DNA of 64,000 nt from Ferrimonas lipolytica (GCF_012295575.1 NZ_CP051180.1:1674001-1738000), one strand, 5' to 3'; positions 17,967-26,588 are shown, numbered from the stretch's first letter. The notes: generated by a model not told the origin, from the letters alone. Program-made: numbers and translations.

Positions 17967-18650
17967 CTATTTACTTTACACCAACATATTCAAGTTGTTT
18001 TATTTAACGCAATTGATAGCTTTTATTTTAATCAGCTAAATCGAATATTTCTGACTAGAAATTCGCGCAGATATTACGTGCGACCAAATTAAACCGCAAT
18101 GCCATTCATTAGAATTAATATTATAAATGAACACACTCTCATTCAGAAAGCATTCAGAAATGTGTCTATTACCATGAATAACAAAAAGATAGAGGTCAGT
18201 AATAACTGGCAAATGGCAAAGCAGTGACCACAAATACAGCTACTCTGCACTTATGCTTTTGTGAAAAAATGTTAACATTAGTTAAATTAATCTCTAAATG
18301 ACACTAACAAATGTGATCAGGAGCATCAGCGTAAACGATTGCGCGCCAAAGGTTACACACTCAACACCATAATGAACAAAAACCAGCCAACATCTAATTG
18401 GAAGGTTTTTGCTATCATACAAATATAAGCGCCCAATCAATAATTTACATTTCATTAAAAGAAAAGAGTTAGACATTTGCAACAACAGAAAATGAAAAAA
18501 CCTTCATTTCGGCGCAAAATTCATCCTGTGGTTATTTTGGTCCATATATAATAGACCGAACTATTTATTAGTTATATTTGCCTGAACTGCTATTGTCGTG
18601 TTAAAAACCTCCGCTCTATTTATTGCTATCCCTATTTGGTCAGTGTTGAG
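17967..18650. promoter_or_regulatory. AT-rich divergent control region between motY and parM
   Basis: 684 bp without a convincing gene, clearly more AT-rich than its flanks. Visible elements: a direct repeat 'cattcagaaa' at 18140-18149 and 18151-18160 (11-bp period); an inverted repeat ggtca…tgacc at 18194-18229; TATAAT at 18547-18552 lying inside a ggtc…gacc inverted repeat (18539-18557); 'ctatttatt' at 18561 and again at 18615; and ggtcag again at 18639. ParR proteins bind repeats around their own promoter, so this could be a parC-like site, but no clean iteron array is seen and no good sigma-54 site was found. Confidence 0.4.
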
Positions 18651-19649
18651 ATGAACGTGTTAAAGTTTGCAATTGATGATGGTTCGACAAATGTTAAAGT
18701 TTGCTGGTTAGATAATGGTCAAATTAAACGATTAACCTCACCAAATTCCTTTCGTAAAGATTGGAAGAGCGCAGCACTTCGACAAACCAATTCGGTATAT
18801 AACTACCTGATAGGTAATACCAAATATACTTATGACGCCACCTCGGACAAGGCGCTGTCAACAACTCACATTGCCTACCAATACGATGATCAAAATCTCC
18901 TGGCGGTTCACCATGCGTTACTGCAAACCGGCATTGCCCCTCAGCCAGTAGAAATTGTGGTTACTCTGCCAATCACTGAGTACTACAACCCAGATGATTG
19001 TCAAAAGAACGAAGCCAATATCCAGCGCAAGAAAGACAACTTGATGCGCGCCATCACTTTGAATAAAAGTGAGCTTTTTCAGATTGTTGACGTTAGTGTC
19101 ATGCCAGAGAGTTTACCTGCTGTGCTATCAACGTTGGTCAACTCTAACGTCAATCCACTAACCAAATCTTTAGTCATTGATCTGGGCGGTACCACGCTCG
19201 ACATGGGGGTCATTGCTGGTGAGTTCGATGAAGTATCGGATATCTACGGCAATAAAGAGATTGGCGTTTCAATGGTTACCGATGCCGCCAAAAAAGTGCT
19301 AGCAGCAGCTGATAGCGATGCCAGCTTTTTGGTCGCGAACGAATTAGTCCGCCGCCGGACAGACACCGACTTCATCGAGCAAGTGGTTAATGACGAAACT
19401 CAGATCCCACGAATTTTGCAAAAGCTTGAAGAGAAAATTGATGAGCTAGGCACCCAAGTGGCTTACGAAGCCAAGAAGTTCTGTAAAAACCCACATCGCG
19501 TCTACTTAGTGGGTGGCGGCTCATCGTTGATTGTCGATGCGATTAGCAACGCCTACCCAAGCTTGGGCGATAAGGTGGTTCAGGTCGACAACGCTCAGAC
19601 CGCGCTAGCGCAAGAGATTTGCATATACCATGCCGCTGGCGCTGAGTAG
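18651..19649 (+). CDS. parM: ParM/StbA-family actin-like ATPase heading the fliMNPQR-flhBA operon
   Basis: About 332 residues from the ATG at 18651 (an in-frame TTG at 18636 is less likely). It closely follows plasmid R1 ParM: phosphate-1 loop 'FAIDDGSTNVKVCW', 'SPNSFRKDWK', 'HHALLQTGI', 'VVTLPITEYYN', 'VMPESLPAVL', phosphate-2 loop 'LVIDLGGTTLDMGVI' and adenosine motif 'VYLVGGGSSLI'. In plasmids ParM polymerises into filaments that push ParR/parC-bound DNA apart. Here it is followed 6 bp later by a ParR-like gene and then, overlapping, by fliM, so it belongs to the flagellar operon. All nucleotide-binding motifs look intact. A flagellar or cell-pole/lateral placement role is inference. Confidence 0.9.
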   Translation: MNVLKFAIDDGSTNVKVCWLDNGQIKRLTSPNSFRKDWKSAALRQTNSVYNYLIGNTKYTYDATSDKALSTTHIAYQYDDQNLLAVHHALLQTGIAPQPVEIVVTLPITEYYNPDDCQKNEANIQRKKDNLMRAITLNKSELFQIVDVSVMPESLPAVLSTLVNSNVNPLTKSLVIDLGGTTLDMGVIAGEFDEVSDIYGNKEIGVSMVTDAAKKVLAAADSDASFLVANELVRRRTDTDFIEQVVNDETQIPRILQKLEEKIDELGTQVAYEAKKFCKNPHRVYLVGGGSSLIVDAISNAYPSLGDKVVQVDNAQTALAQEICIYHAAGAE

Positions 19650-19655
19650 TCGATC

Positions 19656-20312
19656 ATGAACGAGCGAATTGGGCCCAAGCAGATCCGTTGCCAATTTACC
19701 CTAGACGTTGATGAAAACCCGGCACACGATTACGCCTTAGTTGTGTTGAAGCAGTGGTTGGCGCAGCAACAGCACGATCCGCAAGCCGTTAGCCAATTTA
19801 ATCGACAGATCTATCTGTCGGGGTTGTTTTTGCACCTGCTAGCGCCAACGCTACCCGCAGCTCTTGCCAATAGCTTTGGTCCAACATCTGCTGGCATTGA
19901 CATCTTATGTGAGCACTTAAATTTAGTGCCGTTAGCTGATACTGATGCCAGCGCTACCGCCCCCTTGCTGACTGAATTGGCACTGCAACAGCAAGCTCAA
20001 TGCGACCAGCTGGCGTCTTTGCGGCAAGCTTTTGATGATTTTCGTAAAACAGATGAGCGACCTGCGCCCACTTTAAATGATGACCTAAGCGCACACCTTA
20101 GTGCCGCAAACAAGATCGTCGCTGGTAACGAACAGCTGCGTAACCAACTACAGCAACTGCAGCAACAAGTTGCAAAGCTGGCGTTGCCTGCCGCAACACC
20201 GGCTAGTAGCGCAGCAACCAACCAGATAGAAGCACACACCAGTGATGAGCAGGCTGCAGTTGCAGCGGCTATCGCCAAAGTCGCCAACGTTAAAGCGAAA
20301 GGGCTATGGTAA
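19656..20312 (+). CDS. ParR-like adaptor with coiled-coil extension
   Basis: 218 residues. The N-terminal 75 resemble ParR/StbB ribbon-helix-helix adaptors: a beta strand 'KQIRCQFTLDVDEN', then 'ALVVLKQWLA' and 'FNRQIYLSGLFLHLLAPTLP'. Ordinary R1 ParR is about 117 residues; this one adds a long helical part with Gln-rich coiled coil (about 150-175) and an Ala/Val-rich tail ending KAKGLW. In plasmids ParR binds parC DNA and its C-terminal tail holds the ParM filament end. The stop codon shares bases with the fliM start (TAATG), so translation is coupled to the C-ring gene. The ParR assignment is by pattern and by following parM. Confidence 0.65.
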   Translation: MNERIGPKQIRCQFTLDVDENPAHDYALVVLKQWLAQQQHDPQAVSQFNRQIYLSGLFLHLLAPTLPAALANSFGPTSAGIDILCEHLNLVPLADTDASATAPLLTELALQQQAQCDQLASLRQAFDDFRKTDERPAPTLNDDLSAHLSAANKIVAGNEQLRNQLQQLQQQVAKLALPAATPASSAATNQIEAHTSDEQAAVAAAIAKVANVKAKGLW

Positions 20313-21172
20313 TGAATTACCAATCTTACATTGATCGTGGCGAGCACACGTCAAACTACCAAAAGCGAAGCCTGATCCTTGGCGACGCAGCATTTACTCA
20401 CCAACAGCAATTTTGGCAACAGTTGAGCCCAACGGTGTTGATGGCATTAAATCAGGTAATGACGCCACTGCAACGCTTGGGCTATCCAGAGTTCTCTAAA
20501 GCCTCTGTAGCCAACGAGCACGAAGTACAAAAACCAACGCAGATGGCTTGTTGGCGTTTGTTTGCCATTTATGAACAGCAGCAATTGATCGCCATACTCC
20601 GGGTTGACCCATGCTCATTAATGCAACTTGCGGGCTCCTACTATGGCAGTAAAGAGTTTCAGTGGTTGTCTCCTTTGCAGCCGCAACCGAAACCGGAACA
20701 GCGCCAAGCAAAGCGGATATTTTCCAGCGTATATGAGCAACTAGACAGCAATTATCCACGTACCAATGACATTCAGGTTCAGCCACTGGGTATGCTTGAG
20801 TCCGATCACTTTGATGGTGGAGTTGAGTTCTGCGTTCAGTGGCCTGACGGTTGTGAGCTACCACCGTTGCTACTGTGGTTAACCCCCGCTTTTGCCAATC
20901 GGTTTTATTCAGACAGCTCATTGGTGTTGCCTGAGCGCAGCGATTTCAGTCGAGAGCTTAAACGAAAACTGGAGCAGGTTCCGATTACGGTAGAGGTTGA
21001 GTTGGCATCAATTACCATTCCACTGCACAGCCTGAATGAGTTAAAGCAAGGGGATATTTTGCCGATCAATCTCCATCAAAGCAGCCCAATTTCGATTGCT
21101 GGTAGACGCCTATTCAGCGGCCAAGTTCACACCCAAGAAGACAGCATGGTAGTAAAGATTGCAGATGAATAA
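20312..21172 (+). CDS. fliM: Divergent lateral FliM-type switch protein
   Basis: 286 residues from the ATG at 20312 (an in-frame ATG at 20306 is possible). The C-terminal SpoA domain is visible ('LEQVPITVEVELASITIPLH', 'LKQGDILPINLHQSSPISIA'), and the middle region resembles the FliM CheC-like fold only weakly. It is shorter than usual FliM (about 330). It lacks the N-terminal CheY-binding motif (LSQxEIDALL type), and no GGxG loop is seen. It would form the C-ring with FliN and FliG. It overlaps parR at its start and fliN at its end. Confidence 0.82.
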   Translation: MNYQSYIDRGEHTSNYQKRSLILGDAAFTHQQQFWQQLSPTVLMALNQVMTPLQRLGYPEFSKASVANEHEVQKPTQMACWRLFAIYEQQQLIAILRVDPCSLMQLAGSYYGSKEFQWLSPLQPQPKPEQRQAKRIFSSVYEQLDSNYPRTNDIQVQPLGMLESDHFDGGVEFCVQWPDGCELPPLLLWLTPAFANRFYSDSSLVLPERSDFSRELKRKLEQVPITVEVELASITIPLHSLNELKQGDILPINLHQSSPISIAGRRLFSGQVHTQEDSMVVKIADE

Positions 21173-21521
21173 GACCAATTCACCAATGCTAATGGACGAC
21201 GACGATCTGCTTAACGACCTGCTGTTAGGCGAAGAAACTGCACCAGTAGACCAAAGCAAAGCCGACGCTAACATCGATGCCTTCCCAGGTTTGCCCATTA
21301 CTTTAAGCGTCGAGATGGCGCGGTTGGCTGTACCGCTAGCGGAACTTAAACAGTTGCAAAGTGGCGATGTATTGGTGCTGCCTGAGCATCAGGACTCGTT
21401 AATGACTCTGCGGGTGAATAATACCGCTATTGGCAAGGCCGAGCTTGGGCGCCAAGGTGATTGGCTCAACATTCGCCTGGTGAAAGTTGCTCCGTCGATT
21501 TTGCAAGATGACCATGAATAA
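21165..21521 (+). CDS. fliN: Second FliN-like SpoA protein (lateral copy 2)
   Basis: 118 residues from the ATG at 21165, overlapping the fliM stop by 8 bp; a TTG at 21159 is in frame. An acidic N-terminus (MDDDDLLNDLLLGEE) is followed by one SpoA domain ('FPGLPITLSVEMARLAVPLA', 'QSGDVLVLPEHQDSLMTLRV'). It is further from the FliN consensus than the copy at 942. Standing directly between fliM and fliP, it occupies the classical fliN position. The two may form a mixed C-ring, or one may be redundant. Confidence 0.85.
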   Translation: MNKTNSPMLMDDDDLLNDLLLGEETAPVDQSKADANIDAFPGLPITLSVEMARLAVPLAELKQLQSGDVLVLPEHQDSLMTLRVNNTAIGKAELGRQGDWLNIRLVKVAPSILQDDHE

Positions 21522-22254
21522 CATTAAAACCGGTTTGGCGCTGGCATTACTGCTTATAGCACCAACGGCGTTGGCTGATCTATCACTGCCGGTGCTAAAT
21601 CTCACCAATGGCGACGAGACTCAGCAAGTCAGTATTAAGCTCGAGATCTTAGCGCTGATGACCATACTCAGCTTGCTACCAGCAATGCTGCTCATGCTGA
21701 CCAGTTTTACTCGTATCATCGTCGTATTAGCCATTTTGCGCCAAGCTATTGGTTTGGCGCAGTCGCCACCGAATAAAGTTTTGGTTGGGCTAGCGCTGGT
21801 TCTTACCCTCGCCATTATGCGTCCAGTCGGTAAGGCTATCTATACCGATGCGGTGGTTCCCTATGATGCCGGTGAGATTTCCTTAGTGGTTGCGATTGAG
21901 CGCACTGAAAAGCCGTTACGAGACTTTATCCAACCGAATACTCGCCGCAGTGATGTCGAGCAGATGCTGCGGATCTCCGGTGAATCGGTATCGTTGCAAG
22001 ATGATGAGGTTCCGCTGATGGTATTGGTGCCAGCCTTCGTTCTCAGTGAGCTCAAGTCCGCTTTCCAAATTGGCTTTTTGTTATTCCTGCCGTTCTTAGT
22101 GATCGACCTCATCGTTGCCAGTGTGTTGATGGCCATGGGAATGATGATGTTATCGCCGTTGGTGATCTCACTACCATTCAAGCTAATGGTATTTGTGCTG
22201 GTCGACGGCTGGTCGATGTTATCGGCAACGCTTACCGCCAGTTATTGGAACTAG
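21508..22254 (+). CDS. fliP: Export gate protein FliP (lateral)
   Basis: About 248 residues from the ATG at 21508 (21514 is equally possible); both overlap the fliN end. A cleavable signal peptide ('GLALALLLIAPTALA') is followed by the FliP core. This has 'LPAMLLMLTSFTRIIVVLAI', a periplasmic loop, and C-terminal helices 'IGFLLFLPFLVIDLIVASVL' and 'PLVISLPFKLMVFVLVDGW'. FliP pentamer with FliQ and FliR forms the core gate of the export apparatus. It is complete and highly conserved. Confidence 0.96.
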   Translation: MTMNNIKTGLALALLLIAPTALADLSLPVLNLTNGDETQQVSIKLEILALMTILSLLPAMLLMLTSFTRIIVVLAILRQAIGLAQSPPNKVLVGLALVLTLAIMRPVGKAIYTDAVVPYDAGEISLVVAIERTEKPLRDFIQPNTRRSDVEQMLRISGESVSLQDDEVPLMVLVPAFVLSELKSAFQIGFLLFLPFLVIDLIVASVLMAMGMMMLSPLVISLPFKLMVFVLVDGWSMLSATLTASYWN

Positions 22255-22255
22255 C

Positions 22256-22525
22256 ATGACCGATCTAAGCCTTACCTCGGTATTTTCCGACGCCATTATT
22301 GTGGTAATAAAAGCCGTCTCTGCGTTGGTCATTCCCGGCTTACTCTTGGGTGTGCTGATTGCGGTATTTCAAGCGGCGACTCAGGTTAACGAACAAACCC
22401 TGAGCTTCCTGCCAAAGCTGATTTTGACCCTCGCAGTGTTACTGCTGTGCGGACAATGGTTGCTGGGATTGATTATCGATTTCTTTAACTTCCTGTTCTT
22501 CAACATTCCTAACTTGATTAGCTAA
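22256..22525 (+). CDS. fliQ: Export gate protein FliQ (lateral)
   Basis: 89 residues from the ATG at 22256, directly after the fliP stop; the longer frame upstream only reads through fliP. Two membrane hairpins with the FliQ pattern are visible: 'LVIPGLLLGVLIAVFQAATQ', 'VNEQTLSFLPKLILTLAVLL', ending 'DFFNFLFFNIPNLIS'. It assembles around FliP/FliR as the inner part of the type III gate. One base separates it from fliR. Confidence 0.95.
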   Translation: MTDLSLTSVFSDAIIVVIKAVSALVIPGLLLGVLIAVFQAATQVNEQTLSFLPKLILTLAVLLLCGQWLLGLIIDFFNFLFFNIPNLIS

Positions 22526-22526
22526 C

Positions 22527-23300
22527 ATGTTGGAGCTATCCGTTGCTCAAATCAGCGCCTGGATCGGCCTAATATGGTGGCCTTTCTGCCGTATTATGGG
22601 CCTGTTTGTAGTTATGCCGATGATGTCGAGCAAGCACATATTAATCCGGGTGAAGCTGCTGCTCAGCCTAACTATTGCGGTGATTGCGGCACCACTGATG
22701 CCACAGATGCCGCTCGTCGAAGCGGCTTCAGTCAGTGCGGTCTTGCTTAGTGCAGAGCAGGTGTTATTGGGCGTGTTAATGGGCTTCCCACTATTCCTGT
22801 GCCTCAACATTTTATCGGTATTGGGCGGAATCCTATCAATGCAGATGGGTTTGATGATGGCTATTATGAACGATCCCGCTAACGGCTCTAGCCACGCCCT
22901 GCTAGGTCAGTGGTTGATCCTCTACGGAACCTTACTATTTATCGGTATGGATGGGCCTAATGTTGCCTTGCAAAGCTTAGTGATGAGCTTCCATAGTTGG
23001 CCGGTCGGTAAAGGCATTTTTGATTTCCCATTGTATGAGCTCGCATTGCAATTCAGTTGGCTGATGGCAGCAGCACTACTGACCGCCCTACCCGCCGTGG
23101 TGGCGATGCTATTAGTGAACCTAACCTTCGGTGTGATGAACAGAGCAGCGTCTAGCTTCAACATCTTTGCATTGGGCTTTCCGATGGCGATGTTAATGGG
23201 GATTGGCTGCTTGGCATTACTGCAACAATTGTTACCGATGCGCTACGGCGATCTCACCGTGCAAGCGCTCGAAATGCTGCACCTAAGTATTCACCCCTGA
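22527..23300 (+). CDS. fliR: Export gate protein FliR (lateral)
   Basis: 257 residues with six or so hydrophobic helices in the FliR layout ('GLIWWPFCRIMGLFVVMPMM', 'GVLMGFPLFLCLNILSVLGG', 'LALQFSWLMAAALLTALPAV', 'GVMNRAASSFNIFALGFPMA'). The last block is the family's best-conserved part. FliR completes the FliPQR channel at the centre of the basal body. It lies between fliQ and flhB with 1- and 9-bp gaps. Confidence 0.95.
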   Translation: MLELSVAQISAWIGLIWWPFCRIMGLFVVMPMMSSKHILIRVKLLLSLTIAVIAAPLMPQMPLVEAASVSAVLLSAEQVLLGVLMGFPLFLCLNILSVLGGILSMQMGLMMAIMNDPANGSSHALLGQWLILYGTLLFIGMDGPNVALQSLVMSFHSWPVGKGIFDFPLYELALQFSWLMAAALLTALPAVVAMLLVNLTFGVMNRAASSFNIFALGFPMAMLMGIGCLALLQQLLPMRYGDLTVQALEMLHLSIHP

Positions 23301-23309
23301 GTTAGCACT

Positions 23310-24446
23310 ATGAGTGATTCCAGCAGCAGCGAAAAAACAGAACAGCCCAGTAGGAAAAAACTGGAGAAAGCCAATAAGCAGGGGCAAGTTCCCCGTTCCC
23401 GTGATCTCACCAGTGGCATCCTCTTATTTACTGCGCCAGCTCTATTCATTGTCAACGGACAATCGCTGTTAGAACAATTGGGGCAGTTTTTCAGCAATAA
23501 CTTAATCGTTACTGCTGAGGAGTTGCGCCAGCCTGATGTGATGGCAGCCCATCTGGTCGCGACGATCAAATCACTGATTACGTTTTTACTGCAATCGGCA
23601 CTGTGGCTATGGGTGGCGGCAATGCTAGCCGCAATGTTGCCTAAAGGACCGTTGTTTCAGATTAGCCTCCTGCTGCCCAAATTCAGCAAGCTAAACCCGA
23701 TCAACGGTTTGAAGAAAATTGTTGGTAGCCAGTCTTGGGTCGAGCTAGGTAAATCGATATTAAAGGTAACTTTATTTATCACTGTCTCGGTGTGGTATCT
23801 ATTGAAAGTGGGCCCTAAATTACCCATGTTGGTAGGCCTTCACCCTTATCAGGCCATCTTCTCAGCGTTAGCCTATGTGGTTGAAGGGATTTTCGTATTG
23901 GCAATTGCGGCCTTATTGATTGGATTAATCGATCTTCCCTACCAGTTATGGAAAACCACTAACGATTTAAAGATGACCAAGCAAGAGGTCAAAGATGAGC
24001 ATAAACAACAAGAAGGCAAGCCAGAAGTAAAGGCTAAAATCCGCCAGCTGCAACAACAGATGGCACGCTCTCGAGCCAGTAAAGCGCTACCCCACGCCGA
24101 TGTGTTAGTGGTTAATCCCGAACATTACGCGGTTGCGCTAAAGTTTGATGAAAGCCGCGCCGAGGCTCCCTTTGTGGTAACTAAAGGGATTGATCAAGTG
24201 GCGCTGTACATGCGTTCACTTGCGCCCAAATACGATCTCGAGATTATTGAGGCACCCACCTTAACCCGAGCACTGTATTACTCCACCCGAATTGAACAAC
24301 AGATCCCGCCAGCGCTTTACCGTGCAGTTGCGCAGATCCTTAGCTACGTCAGTCAACTGCAGGCAGCTCGTCGAGGCGAATCGAACGCGCCACCACCACT
24401 AATTCAACCACATATACCAGCCCATCTACAAACGGAGCCAAACTGA
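23310..24446 (+). CDS. flhB: Export switch protein FlhB (lateral) with NPEH site
   Basis: 378 residues. The N-terminus ('EKTEQPSRKKLEKANKQGQV') and four membrane helices (about 35-215) are typical. The cytoplasmic domain contains 'VLVVNPEHYAVALKFD'. The self-cleavage motif, NPTH in most FlhB/YscU proteins, reads NPEH (Asn269-His272). Asn, Pro and His are kept, so cleavage may still occur. FlhB changes export specificity from rod/hook to filament after FliK contact. Order fliR-flhB-flhA is standard. Confidence 0.95.
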   Translation: MSDSSSSEKTEQPSRKKLEKANKQGQVPRSRDLTSGILLFTAPALFIVNGQSLLEQLGQFFSNNLIVTAEELRQPDVMAAHLVATIKSLITFLLQSALWLWVAAMLAAMLPKGPLFQISLLLPKFSKLNPINGLKKIVGSQSWVELGKSILKVTLFITVSVWYLLKVGPKLPMLVGLHPYQAIFSALAYVVEGIFVLAIAALLIGLIDLPYQLWKTTNDLKMTKQEVKDEHKQQEGKPEVKAKIRQLQQQMARSRASKALPHADVLVVNPEHYAVALKFDESRAEAPFVVTKGIDQVALYMRSLAPKYDLEIIEAPTLTRALYYSTRIEQQIPPALYRAVAQILSYVSQLQAARRGESNAPPPLIQPHIPAHLQTEPN

Positions 24447-24451
24447 GTCGC

Positions 24452-26530
24452 ATGTTAAAATCACTGCCACTTGCGCTTAAGCAAAATACTAATGTGATAG
24501 CGGTTCCGCTGCTGCTATTGGCCATGCTGGGGATGATTATCTTGCCAATCCCAAGCTGGCTATTGGACATCCTGTTTACCTTCAATATCATTCTGGCAAT
24601 TATGGTCTTGCTGGTATCGGTGTCGGTTCGACGGCCACTTGAGTTCAGCCTGTTTCCAACCGTATTGCTGTTAGCAACACTTCTGCGGTTAACACTCAAC
24701 GTGGCGTCGACCCGAGTGGTGTTGATCGAAGGCCATCAAGGTGGTGACGCTGCAGGTAAGGTAATTCAAGCCTTTGGTGATGTGGTTATCGGTGGCAATT
24801 ACGTCGTCGGTGCCGTTGTCTTCCTTATCTTGATGATCATTAACTTTGTGGTGATCACCAAAGGTGGCGAGCGCATATCTGAGGTAAGTGCACGATTCAC
24901 CCTTGATGCTCTCCCCGGCAAACAGATGGCAATCGATGCGGATCTTAACACCGGCGCCATCAGCCAAGATCAGGCCCGACAGCGTCGCAAAGACGTTACC
25001 GATGAAGCGGATTTCTACGGTTCCATGGACGGTGCTTCTAAGTTCGTCCGTGGTGATGCAGTCGCGGGTTTATTGATCCTCGCTATCAACATCATCGGCG
25101 GCCTGTGCATCGGTACTATGATGTACGATCTTGGCATTGGCGAAGCGTTCAAGGTGTACGGTCTGTTGACCATCGGCGATGGTCTGGTGGCGCAGATCCC
25201 ATCACTGCTGCTTGCGACCGCAGCAGCCATTATTGTTACCCGCACCTCAAGTGCGGAAGATATGCCTAACCAGCTGCAACAACAGTTGTTAGCATCGCCA
25301 GTTGCCTTACTTTCTGCCGCAGCAGTAATGACCGTCATCGGTATCGTACCGGGCATGCCTACCTTTGTTTTTCTCGGCTTCGCTGCGGTATTGGTGTTTT
25401 CCGCATGGCGAATGGGCAAGCAAAAGAACAAAGTGGTTCCAAAAGAGGTAAAGCAGAAAACTGAAAAGTTAACTGAAGAAGCTCCAGCACCAACTTGGGA
25501 CGCTCTTCCTCATGTGGACTTAATTGAGCTCAGCGTCGGTTATCGCTTAGTTCACTTGGTTGATCGCAGCAAGGGGGCCGAACTGGTTAAGCGACTTACC
25601 GGCGTGCGTCGTACTCTATCTGAGCAGGTCGGCTTCCTTCTGCCAGAGATCCGTGTGCGCGATAACCTTGGTTTAGCACCAAATGCCTACCAAATTAAGA
25701 TGAGCGGCCGGATGATAGCCACTGCGGAATTGCAACCAGAGAAGTTAATGGCTATTGAAAGTGGCCAACTGTACGGCAAGCTTGAGGGACAAATCACCAA
25801 GGATCCTGCCTATGGCATGCCAGCGCTATGGATTAATCCAGACAATAAAGCACGCGCGTTGAACATGGGCTACTCGGTAGTTGAACACGCCACCGTAATT
25901 GCCACTCACATCAGTAAGGTGTTGCGAGAAACCACTGATCAGTTGTTACAACACGATGACGTAAGCGAGTTGAATAAACGCTTGGCGCAGATTGCCCCAA
26001 AACTGGCAGAGTCACTCGGCACAGCTCTAACCCCAATATTGCAGTTGAAGGTCTATAGATTATTACTGCGAGAAGGCGTCCCAATTGGCGATATTCGAGC
26101 CATCGCGACCACATTGGTGGAAAGCGCTGACAACAGTAAAGAGCCGATCTTATTAGTAGCGGATGTGCGTTGTGCCCTCCGAGCTAACATCGTTAGTCAA
26201 ATCGCTGGTTCAAACAAAGAGTTACAAGTAACCACACTTGCTCCAGCCTTAGAGCAAGCACTACTGGCAGGTCTAAACCATGCTCAGAAGGCTGGAAAAG
26301 TAAGCCTTGATAGCTTCCCAGTTGATCAAAAAACACTGCAAAAACTTCAGCAACAAATGCCAGAATTGCTTAAGCAAAATCAGCAACAAGCGCCAATTTT
26401 GCTGGTATCACCGCAGCTTAGGCCGCTGATTTCTCGATACGCACTGGCCTTCGCTAAGGGCGTTCACGTGCTGTCCTATAATGAGATTCCTGAGGATCGA
26501 AACTTGCTCAACCAAGCGCAGATAAATTAA
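24452..26530 (+). CDS. flhA: Export apparatus ring protein FlhA (lateral)
   Basis: 692 residues, full length. Eight N-terminal membrane helices include the conserved 'VRRPLEFSLFPTVLLLATLL' and the FHIPEP-region sequences 'FTLDALPGKQMAIDADLNTG' and 'DEADFYGSMDGASKFVRGD'. A large C-terminal cytoplasmic domain follows ('PILQLKVYRLLLREGVPIGD'). FlhA forms the nonameric ring that docks chaperone-substrate complexes. It ends the parMR-fliMNPQR-flhBA operon and is followed by a terminator. Confidence 0.97.
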   Translation: MLKSLPLALKQNTNVIAVPLLLLAMLGMIILPIPSWLLDILFTFNIILAIMVLLVSVSVRRPLEFSLFPTVLLLATLLRLTLNVASTRVVLIEGHQGGDAAGKVIQAFGDVVIGGNYVVGAVVFLILMIINFVVITKGGERISEVSARFTLDALPGKQMAIDADLNTGAISQDQARQRRKDVTDEADFYGSMDGASKFVRGDAVAGLLILAINIIGGLCIGTMMYDLGIGEAFKVYGLLTIGDGLVAQIPSLLLATAAAIIVTRTSSAEDMPNQLQQQLLASPVALLSAAAVMTVIGIVPGMPTFVFLGFAAVLVFSAWRMGKQKNKVVPKEVKQKTEKLTEEAPAPTWDALPHVDLIELSVGYRLVHLVDRSKGAELVKRLTGVRRTLSEQVGFLLPEIRVRDNLGLAPNAYQIKMSGRMIATAELQPEKLMAIESGQLYGKLEGQITKDPAYGMPALWINPDNKARALNMGYSVVEHATVIATHISKVLRETTDQLLQHDDVSELNKRLAQIAPKLAESLGTALTPILQLKVYRLLLREGVPIGDIRAIATTLVESADNSKEPILLVADVRCALRANIVSQIAGSNKELQVTTLAPALEQALLAGLNHAQKAGKVSLDSFPVDQKTLQKLQQQMPELLKQNQQQAPILLVSPQLRPLISRYALAFAKGVHVLSYNEIPEDRNLLNQAQIN

Positions 26531-26560
26531 CCAATAACTGCCTCTTAACTGACTACTATC

Positions 26561-26587
26561 AACGCCTCATTTCGAGGCGTTTTTCTT
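26561..26587 (+). terminator. Terminator of the fliM-flhA operon
   Basis: Hairpin aacgcctc-attt-cgaggcgtt followed by a T-rich run (ttttctt), about 30 bp after the flhA stop. Confidence 0.85.
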
Positions 26588-26588
26588 A

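Noticed and set aside
18208-18223. Sigma-54 promoter (tggcaaatggcaaagc) upstream of parM
   Set aside because: The GG to GC spacing is one base too long and the core differs from TGGCAC-N5-TTGC.
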